Shown here: positions 28,377 through 37,265 of the stretch, piece after piece
How the letters are laid out: every line of letters begins with the position of its first letter
Numbering within the stretch: position 1 is the stretch's first letter
IMG/VR virus record: IMGVR_UViG_3300024999_000165
Span: 1-46,190 of that record
Direction: 5' to 3' (one strand)
Length of the DNA stretch: 46,190 nt
Source: a virus
Made by a program: the position numbers and the translations under genes
Notes under the pieces: model-generated
The model's database searches: none
Told to the model about the DNA's origin: nothing
What the model saw: only the letters and a program-made list of their open reading frames with translations

Positions 28377-28458
28377 CCTGCCTCTTTAGAGGGCAGGTAT
28401 CGGGCAGGGAATGAACCGCAAGAAATCTCATAGGATTCAGATTCCCTTACCGATACTT
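28377..28458 (+). ncRNA. Structured intergenic RNA leader
   Basis: AGGTATCGG (28395-28403) pairs with CCGATACTT (28450-28458), and GGGAAT (28407-28412) with ATTCCC (28441-28446), forming one long two-part stem. A competing hairpin CCTGCC/GGCAGG (28377-28382 with 28392-28397) shares bases with the long stem, so the two folds exclude each other. The arrangement suggests a regulatory switch or processed RNA before the gene at 28478. Confidence 0.5.
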
Positions 28459-28477
28459 ACCCTTTAACCAGCCATAT

Positions 28478-28624
28478 ATGAACAGACATCAGATAGTGAT
28501 GGCAGTAATGATAGCCATACTGATACAGCTTACATATAAGTCGGTAGAATACTGCAACTCCAATATGCCCAACCCTTATCAGGTAACACCAGAGCTATGA
28601 GCAGATGGAAACGTAGAAAGATAA
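28478..28624 (+). CDS. Small membrane protein
   Basis: A 48-residue protein with an N-terminal membrane helix (MAVMIAILIQL) and a polar tail. It follows the structured leader and overlaps the next gene by 28 bp. Function unknown. Confidence 0.5.
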
Positions 28625-28851
28625 AGCTCCTATTCAAGGATAGCTCTATGCTCCGGGATTACTTTCTTGAAGATATCCCCAAGTCAAGGGCCTGAAAAGC
28701 TAAAAAACTAGCTATAGCGGAGTTTCAATCACTGAAAGGTAAATATACCTCCCCCGATGGGATAAAGCGTAAGGTGATGATTCTAATAAGTGCTTTATAC
28801 CTATTATTCCCCACCACCACATTAGCAATAACAATCAATATATGAAAATAA
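28597..28851 (+). CDS. Small protein with C-terminal membrane helix
   Basis: An 84-residue protein with a basic N terminus (MSRWKRRKIKLLFKD) and a hydrophobic C-terminal segment (about 60-80). Tail-anchored or signal-like topology is suggested. It overlaps both neighbours by short stretches. Function unknown. Confidence 0.5.
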
Positions 28852-29174
28852 TATCCTGATTCGAAAAAAAGGCTGACGTAGAAGATGTACTCAGATATAT
28901 TGCAGATACTACCCACCTATTATGGCGCTCAAGAGAGCCACCCCTTGTCGCTCGCGAGTGGGAAAGCTCTTTTTGTCCAGGATTCGCCTTATATATAGAG
29001 AATAATCAAATCGCATACTGAAATACACTAACTGGAATATTAAAACAATGAACACCTATCACACACTTTCGAAATTTTATAAGAAAGGCTTCAAAAATAG
29101 ACGTCCAAGCAAATACCTACGCTGATATTATCCTCAAAGACCTCAAGGAATTACGTAGTTCATTAACCCAATAA
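28842..29174 (+). CDS. Hypothetical protein
   Basis: A 110-residue alpha/beta protein with FCPGFALYIENNQIAYGN in the middle and a helical C terminus. Three TGA codons. Overlaps the preceding stop by 10 bp. No family recognised. Confidence 0.6.
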
Positions 29175-29177
29175 TTT

Positions 29178-29606
29178 ATGAATAATAAAGAATTGCAATT
29201 ATGCAAGAATATCGGAAGGAAGGATTTGAGTTTTGGATGTGTTATTAAGATAACTACAAATCCATCAGAAGAATATAATAAAGAATATATTCTGTTGAGT
29301 ATTGTGAGTATTTGGGCTTGAGATATTACAATATACACAGTTTGGGATAAAGAAAATAACAGGACATTACAATTTAGAAAAATAGATGAAATCATATCCC
29401 ATCCATTATTACTTACGGATGTGTTGAATGGGTTGAGTGACAAGTGATTTAGATACAATGTTTTCAATCTTGAGTACAAGACTTGATTTAATATATGGGA
29501 TAATTGAGCCGATGAAATATTAGAAGTAAACCTATCCAAGCCTCTATTCTCAGACCAGAGTGAAGAGTTCAAGGAAGCTATATTTTTATTATTTAATATC
29601 AAGTAA
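29178..29606 (+). CDS. Hypothetical protein of AT-rich accessory block
   Basis: A 142-residue alpha/beta protein. Its C-terminal VNLSKPLFSDQSEEFKEAIF resembles the end of the interrupted frame downstream (FDLAKPIQSQDLQSLLAII), suggesting distant paralogy. Base composition and codon use here are more AT-rich than in the structural modules, a possible sign of acquisition. Function unknown. Confidence 0.6.
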
Positions 29607-29607
29607 T

Positions 29608-29892
29608 ATGAACAACGAAGCTTACGAACAGATAAGGGAGATGCTAGATAAGGAGGGGATATTGAATAAGGAACTTACCAGAAATTGTATAGTAATAATT
29701 CCAGGCTGTCCTTATAACGAATGAATTGTAATATTGGATTGAAATGAAGAGTTCTGATATGATAAGGATAATAATATAAGGATTAAAGATTGAGTTATTT
29801 CTGAAATCATCTGACACGATTGGGGGTATGCAGAATTGCTTAGGTGGTTTTATAAGAAAGAAAAACATTGAGGGAAAATTAGTACTTGGTAG
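29608..29892 (+). CDS. Hypothetical protein ending at an in-frame amber
   Basis: A 94-residue product with seven or more TGA-encoded glycines, ending at TAG (29890-29892) after KISTW. The same frame stays open for another 46 codons beyond the TAG with protein-like sequence resembling the previous gene's C terminus. The product is therefore probably truncated by a nonsense mutation, or read through. Function unknown. Confidence 0.55.
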
Positions 29893-30033
29893 TATAAAAC
29901 TTCTGATTGAATACTACAATGTGAACATATAGAATTTGAGAATAATCATATTGATGAGTTATTCCACTTCGACCTAGCCAAACCAATCCAATCCCAAGAC
30001 CTACAAAGTTTACTTGCGATAATAAAGAGATAG
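29893..30033 (+). pseudogene. Downstream remainder of the amber-interrupted gene
   Basis: In-frame continuation past the TAG: YKTSDGILQCEHIEFENN and then FHFDLAKPIQSQDLQSL, ending at TAG 30031-30033. No suitable start lies inside it. The sequence keeps coding character and one TGA glycine. Either the TAG arose recently from TGG or TAT, or this is readthrough. Confidence 0.45.
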
Positions 30034-30034
30034 T

Positions 30035-30193
30035 ATGAAAAAAAATTTAATAAGAATATTATTCTTATTTGCCATAATGGCTACGATACATTTTTGAGTA
30101 AATCTACATTATAGTAACTCTTGGCACGATATGATATATTTTCTTCTAGGTTGTTGGAATGTAGTGTGGACTTTTGAGATTTGTAAAAAGTAA
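30035..30193 (+). CDS. Small two-pass membrane protein
   Basis: A 52-residue peptide with hydrophobic segments at about residues 5-21 and 33-46 and a Lys-rich end. It starts one base after the preceding stop. Function unknown. Confidence 0.5.
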
Positions 30194-30213
30194 TAACATT
30201 AACCAATAGAACT

Positions 30214-30597
30214 ATGACAACAATAAACCCCCTTCACTATCCATCTCTAGCTAATTGCAAAAGGCTGTGAGAGTTGGAGTTCGGGGAGACAGACTTAAGG
30301 ATGGAAGTAATTTGGCATAATTATGAATTTGTGTCAATTTGTAAAAATACACCAGAGATTTGTGACCATTACATATGATTGCCTTGCCCCTCAATCGCTG
30401 AGTTGTTGGATAGGATGCCAATAGAAGTTACTTTCTTCCCTGGAAATACTAATTGAATACTAGCGATAGATAGGTATTTGGATTGAAGCTATTGTGTAAG
30501 ATATACTTGGACTCCTGCCGAAACCAAATGAACTCTCCCAGATGCCTTATCTCTAATGTGGGTATGGTTGAAAGAGAATAATTATATAACCCAATAA
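30214..30597 (+). CDS. Hypothetical protein
   Basis: A 127-residue protein opening TINPLHYPSLANCKRLGELE, with WHNYEFVSIC and a C-terminal LPDALSLMWVWLKEN. The pattern is common among small accessory proteins of phages in other phyla, but I cannot name the family. ATTAAC lies 10 nt before the ATG. Six TGA glycines. Confidence 0.65.
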
Positions 30598-30602
30598 ACC
30601 CT

Positions 30603-31376
30603 ATGAACAACTGGAGAGAAGAGCTATTTAAGCTGATATTCTGACGTTGATATAAAGAAGCTATGGAAAATTATAATAATGGTTCATATACTATAAATCC
30701 TGTTATAATACCATTCATTGAAACATTATTGAAAGAAAAAGAAGAAGAGATAGAAAGATTAAGAAAAACTTTAGATTTACGCAGATATTTTTGATTTGCA
30801 GAAACTTCGAATGAAGACTTTGAATCTATATGCCAACACATAAACTATAATTGGGTAAAAGATATAAATGGAGTTTATATTGATATGGAACTTAAGATAT
30901 CACAAGCCTATGAGAAATGAAAGGAGGAAGATATTACAAAAATAATCTGACAATCAGAAAAAGATTTGAAAAAAGAGCTGACGGATAATGAATTTTCAGA
31001 TATAAGAGATTATATAAAAGATTCAGAATTTACTATGGCTAGGGACGCAATAAATGAGATTATAATTGATAGATATAAGAAATGAAAGGAGGAAGTGATA
31101 AGTGAAGCAGAACAAATAGTGGAATATGAAAAAGGAAATTGGGATTATGAAGATGGGGAGAGAGAGGTAAAAGAGGCTTGTAAGACTAAATCCCATCTAG
31201 CCACTTGATATAAGATATTGGCAGAGACCCAATTGCCTAATTATTGAAGTGAATTATTCATTCTAGAGAATCCAGATACTAAGTTCCCTATGAGATATGT
31301 TAATCAATTCCTATATGACCCCAAAGATGGTTATGACAAGGAATTCGAAGAATTAGAAGAAAGCCTATTTATCTAA
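30603..31376 (+). CDS. Hypothetical acidic helical protein
   Basis: A 257-residue Glu/Lys/Tyr-rich, mainly helical protein with an N-terminal coiled-coil-like segment (EKEEEIERLRKTLDL). Two similar stretches, AYEKGKEEDITKII and RYKKGKEEVISEAEQ, hint at an internal repeat. No family recognised; end of the AT-rich accessory block. Confidence 0.65.
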
Positions 31377-31388
31377 CCTTAAGGAAAT

Positions 31389-31523
31389 ATGCTGAAATGA
31401 ACTCACGAAAGGCAATGAGAGAACTGAAGATGAGAGATAGAGACTCTCTACAAGACAAAGAAAGGCAAGAAGATGCTGAAGAGGCAATTGCCTGACGGAA
31501 GATGGATAACACTTAAAAACTAA
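31389..31523 (+). CDS. Hypothetical micro-protein
   Basis: A 44-codon frame with several TGA glycines, ending TKKGKKMLKRQLPDGRWITL. That end resembles small phage proteins with an LPDGRW motif. A competing frame (ATG 31397 to TAA 31516, 39 residues, charged) overlaps it fully. I prefer the first because of its ending, but only one is likely real. Confidence 0.4.
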
Positions 31524-31535
31524 TTATAAGATTCC

Positions 31536-31562
31536 TTGACTTTCCTTCAAAAAACATATAAT
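31536..31562 (+). promoter_or_regulatory. Promoter of the modification cassette
   Basis: TTGACT (31536-31541) and TATAAT (31557-31562) with a 15-bp spacer, 32 bp before the HTH-like gene. It lacks the shared A-rich upstream block but matches the -35/-10 spacing. Confidence 0.6.
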
Positions 31563-31594
31563 GAAAACTAAATAACTTTATAAATGCAACAGAA

Positions 31595-31837
31595 ATGATA
31601 GAAATAAGCGTATATAGCCTGCCTCAGATAGCGAAAATGGAATGAATCTGCTATTTGACAGCTTATAAGAGAGCTAAAGCCTGAAGGTACATACAAGTGA
31701 ACTGCGTGTCCAACCAGAAAGGCAATATAGTGAAGAAATATATTCCACCAACAGAGCTCGCCAAGATTTATCAGGCGCTCATATTAATTTCTAAACCCCA
31801 AGACAACTATGTGAAAGCAGATAGAGAAGACTCTTAA
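31595..31837 (+). CDS. Helix-turn-helix-like small protein
   Basis: An 80-residue protein with SLPQIAKMEGICYLTAYKRA followed by a strand and a KYIPPTELAKIY helix. This order resembles small AlpA/MerR-like or Mu-type winged-helix DNA-binding proteins. First gene of the cassette, so it could regulate it. It overlaps the ParB-like gene by 29 bp. Confidence 0.5.
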
Positions 31838-32459
31838 GATAACAGAAATCACACCTTATGCCAAAAACATCAAGAAACACTCTGATGAGCAGATTGAGCA
31901 GATTGCTTGAAGCATTGAACAATTCTGATATATCCAGCCAATATGTGTTGATAGCGATAATACTATCGTTATAGGACACTGAAGGTTCGAAGCTGTAAAA
32001 TACCTATGATGGAAAGAAGTCAAGGTAATAGAGCTGAGCTGATTCAAAGAAGAGGATATAAGAGCCTTGAGAATCGCAGACAACAAGATGAACGAATCCC
32101 CATATGATTTCTCTAACCTGTCCAGTGAGCTTAAGGAGCTTTCAGCCCTATTCGATGTGAAGACGCTGTGATTCACCGATATGGAGCTGGCTAACCTATG
32201 AATCCTTATGGAGACCAAGAAGACAGCCCAAGAGGCAGAAGATTCGCTAGACTCTTTCAGCCTGGACCTGGACGATATAGGAGAGGCTATGGAAAGGCAA
32301 TCGGTTCCCTCTGAGATAATGGGAAGCCAAAATCAGAAGAAGCCCATAACATTCTTCTGCGACAATGAAGAGTATGAGATTCTCTACCCTATATTCGCCA
32401 CCACCAAGAAGTGGGAAGCGAATACACAGCTTTTAATTGAGATGGTTAAAAAAATCTAA
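31809..32459 (+). CDS. ParB/Srx-fold nuclease-like protein
   Basis: A 216-residue protein. Residues 8-100 match the ParB/sulfiredoxin N-terminal domain: LKITEITPYAKNIKKHSD, then IVIGHGRFEAVKYLGWKEV. The GHGR motif is at residues 56-59 with Gly58 from TGA (31980-31982). The C-terminal half is acidic and of unknown fold. ParB-fold proteins in phages act as nucleases or as phosphotransfer enzymes in base-modification clusters. The neighbouring radical SAM and glycosyltransferase genes favour the latter. Confidence 0.75.
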
Positions 32460-33719
32460 ATGTTCACATTCCTACCTGAAAAATACGCCAGCCCACGCTG
32501 GAGCTGAGAGTATATAGACTGCTCTATGCCTATGACATTCGACACCTATTCCAACTGCGGATATGGGTGTCTTTACTGTTTCTCCACTTTCCAAAGAAGC
32601 ATAGGGAAACCTAGGGATAACTACGTGAAGAAGCAAGTAAAGAGGATAAATGTAGACAAAGTGAAAAGGATGTTCTCCGAGCCTGATAAATTCGGATGAC
32701 AGTTCAAAGACTACATAAAGTGAAAGTACGTATTGCAATGGGGATGACTCTCAGACCCTATGTGTCCTATCGAGGAAGACGGATGAGCAGGATTGGAAAT
32801 GATGCAGTTCTTCAACGATATAGAGTACCCTGTGAGGTTTTCCAGCAAATCAGACCTTATACTGAGGGATGACAGGTATCTCAAGGAATTCGCGAGATGA
32901 AAGGACAGATTCGCATATATGGCATCTATCATCACTTATGATGAACAGGTGGCCAAAAGGATAGAGGCTTGAGTTCCTACCCCCCAAAGAAGGATGGAAG
33001 TATTGAAGACCCTGTCTGACGTATGAGTATGGACTGTCCTCAGGCTGAGACCTTATATAATAGGTGTTACAGACAGGACGATAAAGGATACTATCAATGC
33101 AGCGTGAGCCGCAGGGGTGAAAGCTTGCTCTACCGAATTCTTCTGCGTAGAGTCACGCAGCACTCCAGAGATAAGGAGAAAATTCAAAGGGATTAGCGAT
33201 GAATGCTGATTCGATATATTCGAGATGTACCGACAGCACAGCAACACCAACTGATATATGAGGCTGAGCAAGAAATTCACACAGCCATATATGGATGAGC
33301 TTAAGAAGCTATGCGACAAGAACAATATACTCTTAGCCAGCTCAGACCCTAAGCACAAGGAGGTGAACTTCTCCAACTCTTGCTGCGGACTGCCTAACGC
33401 CTGAGTGTTCGCACAGGTCCACAGAGGTCAGTACCTTCCGGCAATCAACCTAGCCAAGATAAAATGATACGTTACCTGGGATGACCTGGAGAAGGTAAGC
33501 ATACTCAAGGACGTTAAGTTCTGACAGGCTGATGGGCTGAACCAATGAAGCTGAAAGCTAAGAGCCAGATACTGAGACCTGAGCATAAGTGATAAGATAA
33601 AGGAATTCTGGAACAACCCTAAGAGTGCCAATAGCCCATATAAGCTATTCGAGTGACTCCTAGAGCCTAAGTGAGTAGACCAGAAATGAAACATAATCTA
33701 CCTGTACAAATGAAGATAA
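32460..33719 (+). CDS. Radical SAM enzyme
   Basis: A 419-residue protein with a CX3CX2C cluster motif, CGYGCLYC, at C33, C37 and C40. This is the 4Fe-4S site that activates S-adenosylmethionine. A GG-containing strand (LQWGGLSDPMCP) and RFSSKSDLIL follow as in radical SAM barrels, and the layout recalls spore-photoproduct-lyase-like members. More cysteines (CGFD, SCCG) lie in the C-terminal part. It starts directly after the ParB-like stop and overlaps the glycosyltransferase gene. A role in modifying DNA bases is inferred from the neighbours. Confidence 0.8.
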
Positions 33720-34447
33720 ACATAGCCATACCAAGCCACAACAGAGTGGATATGCTCAAGGAGAAGACCCTCAAGCTCTTAGAATGATTATGAGAGATAA
33801 CCATATTCGCCAACCCCAAGGGGGAGGCGGATAAGTACCGCAAGGAATTCCCCGATATCAGGATAGTGGAGATAGAGGAATTCAGCTGAATGGGTAAGCT
33901 TAGGGCGGATATACTATCTCATTATCAAGAGTGAGACTATATCCTTATGGTAGACGATGACATCTGAGAGCTTAAGCAGCTCACTACCGGAAAGTGCAAG
34001 CTCAGGACCCTCGATAAGCAGGCAGTATACCAGTTCATCTATCAGGCATTCGATGCCCTGCAAGAGAAAGGCAAGAAGCTATGGGGAGTATGCCCTACCG
34101 ACAACCCTTTCTATATGTCTGATAAGGTGTGCAACAATAAGTTCATCATCTGATGCTTTATGGGTTTAATCAAGACTGACCTGGAATTCGACCCAGAGAT
34201 ATACTGAAAGGAAGACTACGACTTCACTATGCAGAACATACTATGCTTCGGATGAGTAGACAGATATGACTATATAACCACCGACAACAAGTACTGAACG
34301 ACCAAAGGAGGACTGCAAGATACCAGCAGAGCGAATATAGCCCAGAGGGACATACAGGTATTGAAGAGCAAATACGGCTCGATGATTAAAGACAACCCCC
34401 GAAGAGAGAACGAGATACTCCTAGACGTAAAGAGATACTGATGATAG
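33710..34447 (+). CDS. TET-associated-type glycosyltransferase
   Basis: A 245-residue GT-A-fold protein: INIAIPSHNR at the N terminus, ILMVDDDIGEL with D82-D84 as the metal/sugar-nucleotide DxD, LWGVCPTDNPFYM, GCFMGLIKTDLEF, KEDYDFTMQN and a final GGLQD. This motif series fits the glycosyltransferases found with phage DNA hypermodification systems (TAGT family), which put sugars on modified bases. It overlaps the radical SAM gene by 10 bp. Confidence 0.7.
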
Positions 34448-34511
34448 GCAAAAAGCCCTTTTATGATATAAAGAGAGGAGAAGGAATATTAACCATTAAC
34501 TTCTAAGGCAG

Positions 34512-34979
34512 ATGATTATAGCATTCGATGTAGACGACACCCTCATAGTACCAGCAGTAGCCACAGGGCTTCCAATAGACACTCCTAACTACGAGAACAT
34601 AGCAATGTACAGATGGTTCCAATCGCAATGACACACGATGGTGGTATGGAGCTGAGGATGAACAGACTATGCCAAGCACTGGGCAGATAAGCTATGACTG
34701 GAGCCTCACTACATATGGGAGAAGCAAGACAGATGAGAAGCCTGAAGACCTGACATATGCTTCGATGACTGCGATGTAGACCTGGCTAAGGTGAATCTTA
34801 AGGTAAAGAGGCTGAATAACAGGATAAGCAGAAAAGAATGGAATAATTTACAACATAATACAATCAGACTATGGAATATCAAGAAATATTATCATTTGTT
34901 AAAAGGATGAAACAAGTACATCTATGAGATGATAAAGAAATATATGATGCTGAAACTGAACAGAAAGAAAAACAATTAA
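34512..34979 (+). CDS. HAD-superfamily hydrolase
   Basis: A 155-residue protein with IIAFDVDDTL (nucleophile D6, acid/base D8), VVWSGGG as motif II and RPDICFDDCD as the C-terminal acidic motif. These are the HAD phosphatase hallmarks. It probably removes phosphate from a small substrate or modified nucleotide in the same cassette. The last 36 residues overlap another plausible frame (34871-35074), so the true C terminus may be shorter. Confidence 0.75.
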
Positions 34980-35074
34980 CAGATAATCTCATTCATTTCT
35001 TTCATCAAGAGATGAAGACATATAAACCAAAGCTATTTACTCCTAAAACGCAGAAGAAGCCAAATGGAAACTAA
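34871..35074 (+). CDS. Hypothetical small protein overlapping HAD 3' end
   Basis: A 67-residue charged protein (MEYQEILSFVKRMKQVHLGD...) with one TGA. It overlaps the HAD gene by 109 bp in another frame. Its composition looks protein-like and it extends well past the HAD stop, so it is probably real. Function unknown. Confidence 0.5.
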
Positions 35075-35177
35075 GAGCTCAGAATACATATATGATGCTC
35101 CTGCTGACAATGCACAGGCAAACACAGACCACACACTGAAATACAATGAGAAGATTAAAGAGACGACACATACATAA
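35064..35177 (+). CDS. Hypothetical micro-protein
   Basis: A 37-residue polar, Asp/Thr/Ala-containing peptide without TGA, overlapping both neighbours by short stretches. Function unknown. Confidence 0.4.
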   Translation: METKSSEYIYDAPADNAQANTDHTLKYNEKIKETTHT

Positions 35178-35259
35178 AGCAATAAGAAGAGCATATAATG
35201 TAAATATAGGAAAATGAATATACGATGTGATAGAGAGAAGCCTATGATATACTGATTAA
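35146..35259 (+). CDS. Hypothetical basic micro-protein
   Basis: A 37-residue Arg-rich peptide (MRRLKRRHIHKAIRRAYNVN) with a possible nucleic-acid-binding character, overlapping the previous micro-gene. Two TGA glycines. Function unknown. Confidence 0.45.
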
Positions 35260-35270
35260 CTTAACAACAA

Positions 35271-35495
35271 ATGGAACTAATAAGCATTTGAACGAAATGT
35301 AAGACTAAGATAGGAGGATATGAGTGAATCATAACAGAGATATGGATAAAATGAGATGCCATATTATACAATGTATCCTATAATCAAGACTGATTAAAAA
35401 ACCTATTCTTCTATGAGATTGAACTAGATCTAGAAGATACAAAGAAAGAAACTATATGATTTAAAATACAAGAAAATGGCAAGAGCAAAGCATAA
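35271..35495 (+). CDS. Hypothetical small beta-rich protein
   Basis: A 74-residue protein with alternating beta-type strands (GGYEGIITEIWIKGDAILY), perhaps a small SH3-like or KOW-like barrel. It overlaps the small-terminase-like gene by 20 bp. Function unknown. Confidence 0.55.
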
Positions 35496-35997
35496 CTGGA
35501 CAGAGATAAGAGCAGCCTATATGAAATCGGATGCAATAGATGTTGCACCATTCACTAGGGAGAACTATGGAATTGATACAACAGGGTGAAATGGCGCTAA
35601 TCAGGTCAAATGATGGAGAGAGGAGAAGCTAGCTATGCTAGAGAGAGCCAAAGCAAAAGCCTTAGAGGAAACAGAGGCTAAGATGGTAGAGATATACAAG
35701 CCATCTATGGAAGAGCTGTCAGAGATGCACAAAGGTATCAACCTATTATTCAAGGCAAGCATCAAGAAGGCTATAAAGGACAGCATAGACTCCAAGACCT
35801 GAGAGGTATTGGTCAACCCTAACATCTATGAGCTGGAGAAGCTCTGGAAGATAATAAAGACAGAGAAGTGAGAGCCTACCAGCAACATAAAGCAAGAGAC
35901 TAAGGTAACCTGAACCCTAGAGGTCAAAGACATATCTAAGATGACGGACGAAGAGGTGGATGAGTACGTGAAAAATAAGTTGAAATCTCAGCCATAA
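35476..35997 (+). CDS. Terminase small subunit-like protein
   Basis: A 173-residue protein opening RAKHNWTEIRAAYMKS, with GWREEKLAMLERAKAKALEE and a helical centre, then an acidic/basic C terminus. The N-terminal helix-turn-helix-like region and the order resemble phage small terminases, which recognise packaging sites and feed DNA to the large subunit. It lies next to the late tail genes rather than beside terL, and the circular map puts about 10 kb between them. The assignment is by pattern. Confidence 0.55.
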
Positions 35998-36007
35998 TCG
36001 TTATAAT
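35980..36007 (+). promoter_or_regulatory. Late tail-module promoter
   Basis: TTGAAA (35980-35985) and TATAAT (36002-36007), 16-bp spacer, 28 bp before the adaptor ATG. It begins within the previous gene's last codons and probably drives the tail/ejection genes. Confidence 0.6.
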
Positions 36008-36035
36008 GCAGGAAGTTTAACATTTCTCCCTCATT

Positions 36036-36971
36036 ATGGCAAACACACAGACCCTTCAGGATATCAGAAACATAGCCTACTGAATAATCAAACAGCCGCA
36101 AGACTCCTCAGCCTATCCTCTTGCTCTGTTCGATTCATTCGCCAACAAGGCACAGAACGACATATGCTACGGCAATGTCACCAACTTGCAGACTCAAGAG
36201 CAGCTAGCGAAGGTGACGTTGCCTTTTTTGGACTCTATGAAGTTCTATTCTTCCAGTATGAAGAACACCCTTACAGAGGCAGCGACAGTATGAAGTACAA
36301 CTTTAGCCTGCTCTACTGAATCCTTCTCTACAAGCTGATTCATCTATATGAAATGAAACATAGTCAGCTATGCAGGCATAGACGCTGATTGACTGACAGG
36401 GATACCAGCCACAGGAGAAGGCTCCATACAGTTCGCATTCGAAGCTTGAACTCCCATAGTGCAGCTATATGAGCTTCCGGATGATTTCGCACAGCCAGTA
36501 TCAGCAACCTACAATAAGAGCCAGAAGCTTAAGAACATAGACCAGAGAGATATAGTGCAGGAAGTTCCCATATCCCCTTACCTACAGAGATACTTCCGCA
36601 ATGACTTCACAAGCGACACCCAATCCATAGAGTACTACTACGCAGTGATAGACGCAAGATACCTCCTATTCATAGTGCCTAGCGTAGCAGGCAGGATGCT
36701 CAGGTTCGACTACCAAAAAGCCCCAGTGCAGATGGCAGACGCTACAGACCTGGCTACTATACCTGATGACTATGTGCTTAACACAGTCCCATACCTGGCA
36801 ATATCAGAGATGATGGCTAACAGATGAGAGATGAATGAAGCGCTTATGCTCAATGGATTCTGATTCAATAATGCCAAGAATATGTACAAGTTCTACCAGA
36901 CACAGAAATGAGAGCTTCAATTCAACATAAGAGTCAGGACATCTAAGGATTATCTATACCCTAATATCTAA
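36036..36971 (+). CDS. Head-tail adaptor (gp11-like)
   Basis: A 311-residue protein. Features include a helical N terminus, a Thr/Ser-rich beta insertion (about 75-145), and a C-terminal FIVPSVAGRMLRFDYQKAP then IPDDYVLNTVPYLAISEMM. This layout resembles podovirus tail-tubular A/adaptor proteins that join portal to nozzle. The nozzle-like gene follows after one small gene. Glycine TGAs abound. The fold call is inferred from resemblance and order. Confidence 0.55.
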
Positions 36972-37022
36972 AAAGGTTTAAACAAACTCGGGGTTCTATT
37001 ATATTTTTTAAATGAAAACACT

Positions 37023-37265
37023 ATGTTCGTACTTAAATCAAAAGCCGATAGAATCGGAGAAGAGCTGACACAAAAGAGACTAGAGATAGAGCAGCTGACC
37101 GAAGCATATCTAACCCTGTTCAGCACTGCTATGAGAGCAGAGCAGTCAGCAATGAATATGGATGCTGCCAAGGCAGCCATACAACAAGAGCTAGAGCAGA
37201 ACAAGAACGAAGAGACCAGAGCATCCCTCAAGAGGATTCTTAATATCATTAACGCAAAAGCCTAA
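37023..37265 (+). CDS. Small helical protein
   Basis: An 80-residue protein, entirely helical and Ala/Glu-rich with coiled-coil periodicity and only one glycine (encoded GGA). It sits between adaptor and nozzle-like genes and shares the TAATG junction with the latter. Probably a structural or assembly helper. Confidence 0.65.
   Translation: MFVLKSKADRIGEELTQKRLEIEQLTEAYLTLFSTAMRAEQSAMNMDAAKAAIQQELEQNKNEETRASLKRILNIINAKA

Noticed and set aside
28411-28467. 18-codon frame starting MNRKKSHRIQ
   Set aside because: Lies within the paired leader structure and is too short to support as a gene.
31397-31516. 39-codon frame competing with 31389-31523
   Set aside because: Only one can readily be real; the other frame ends in an LPDGRW-like motif, so this one was not listed.
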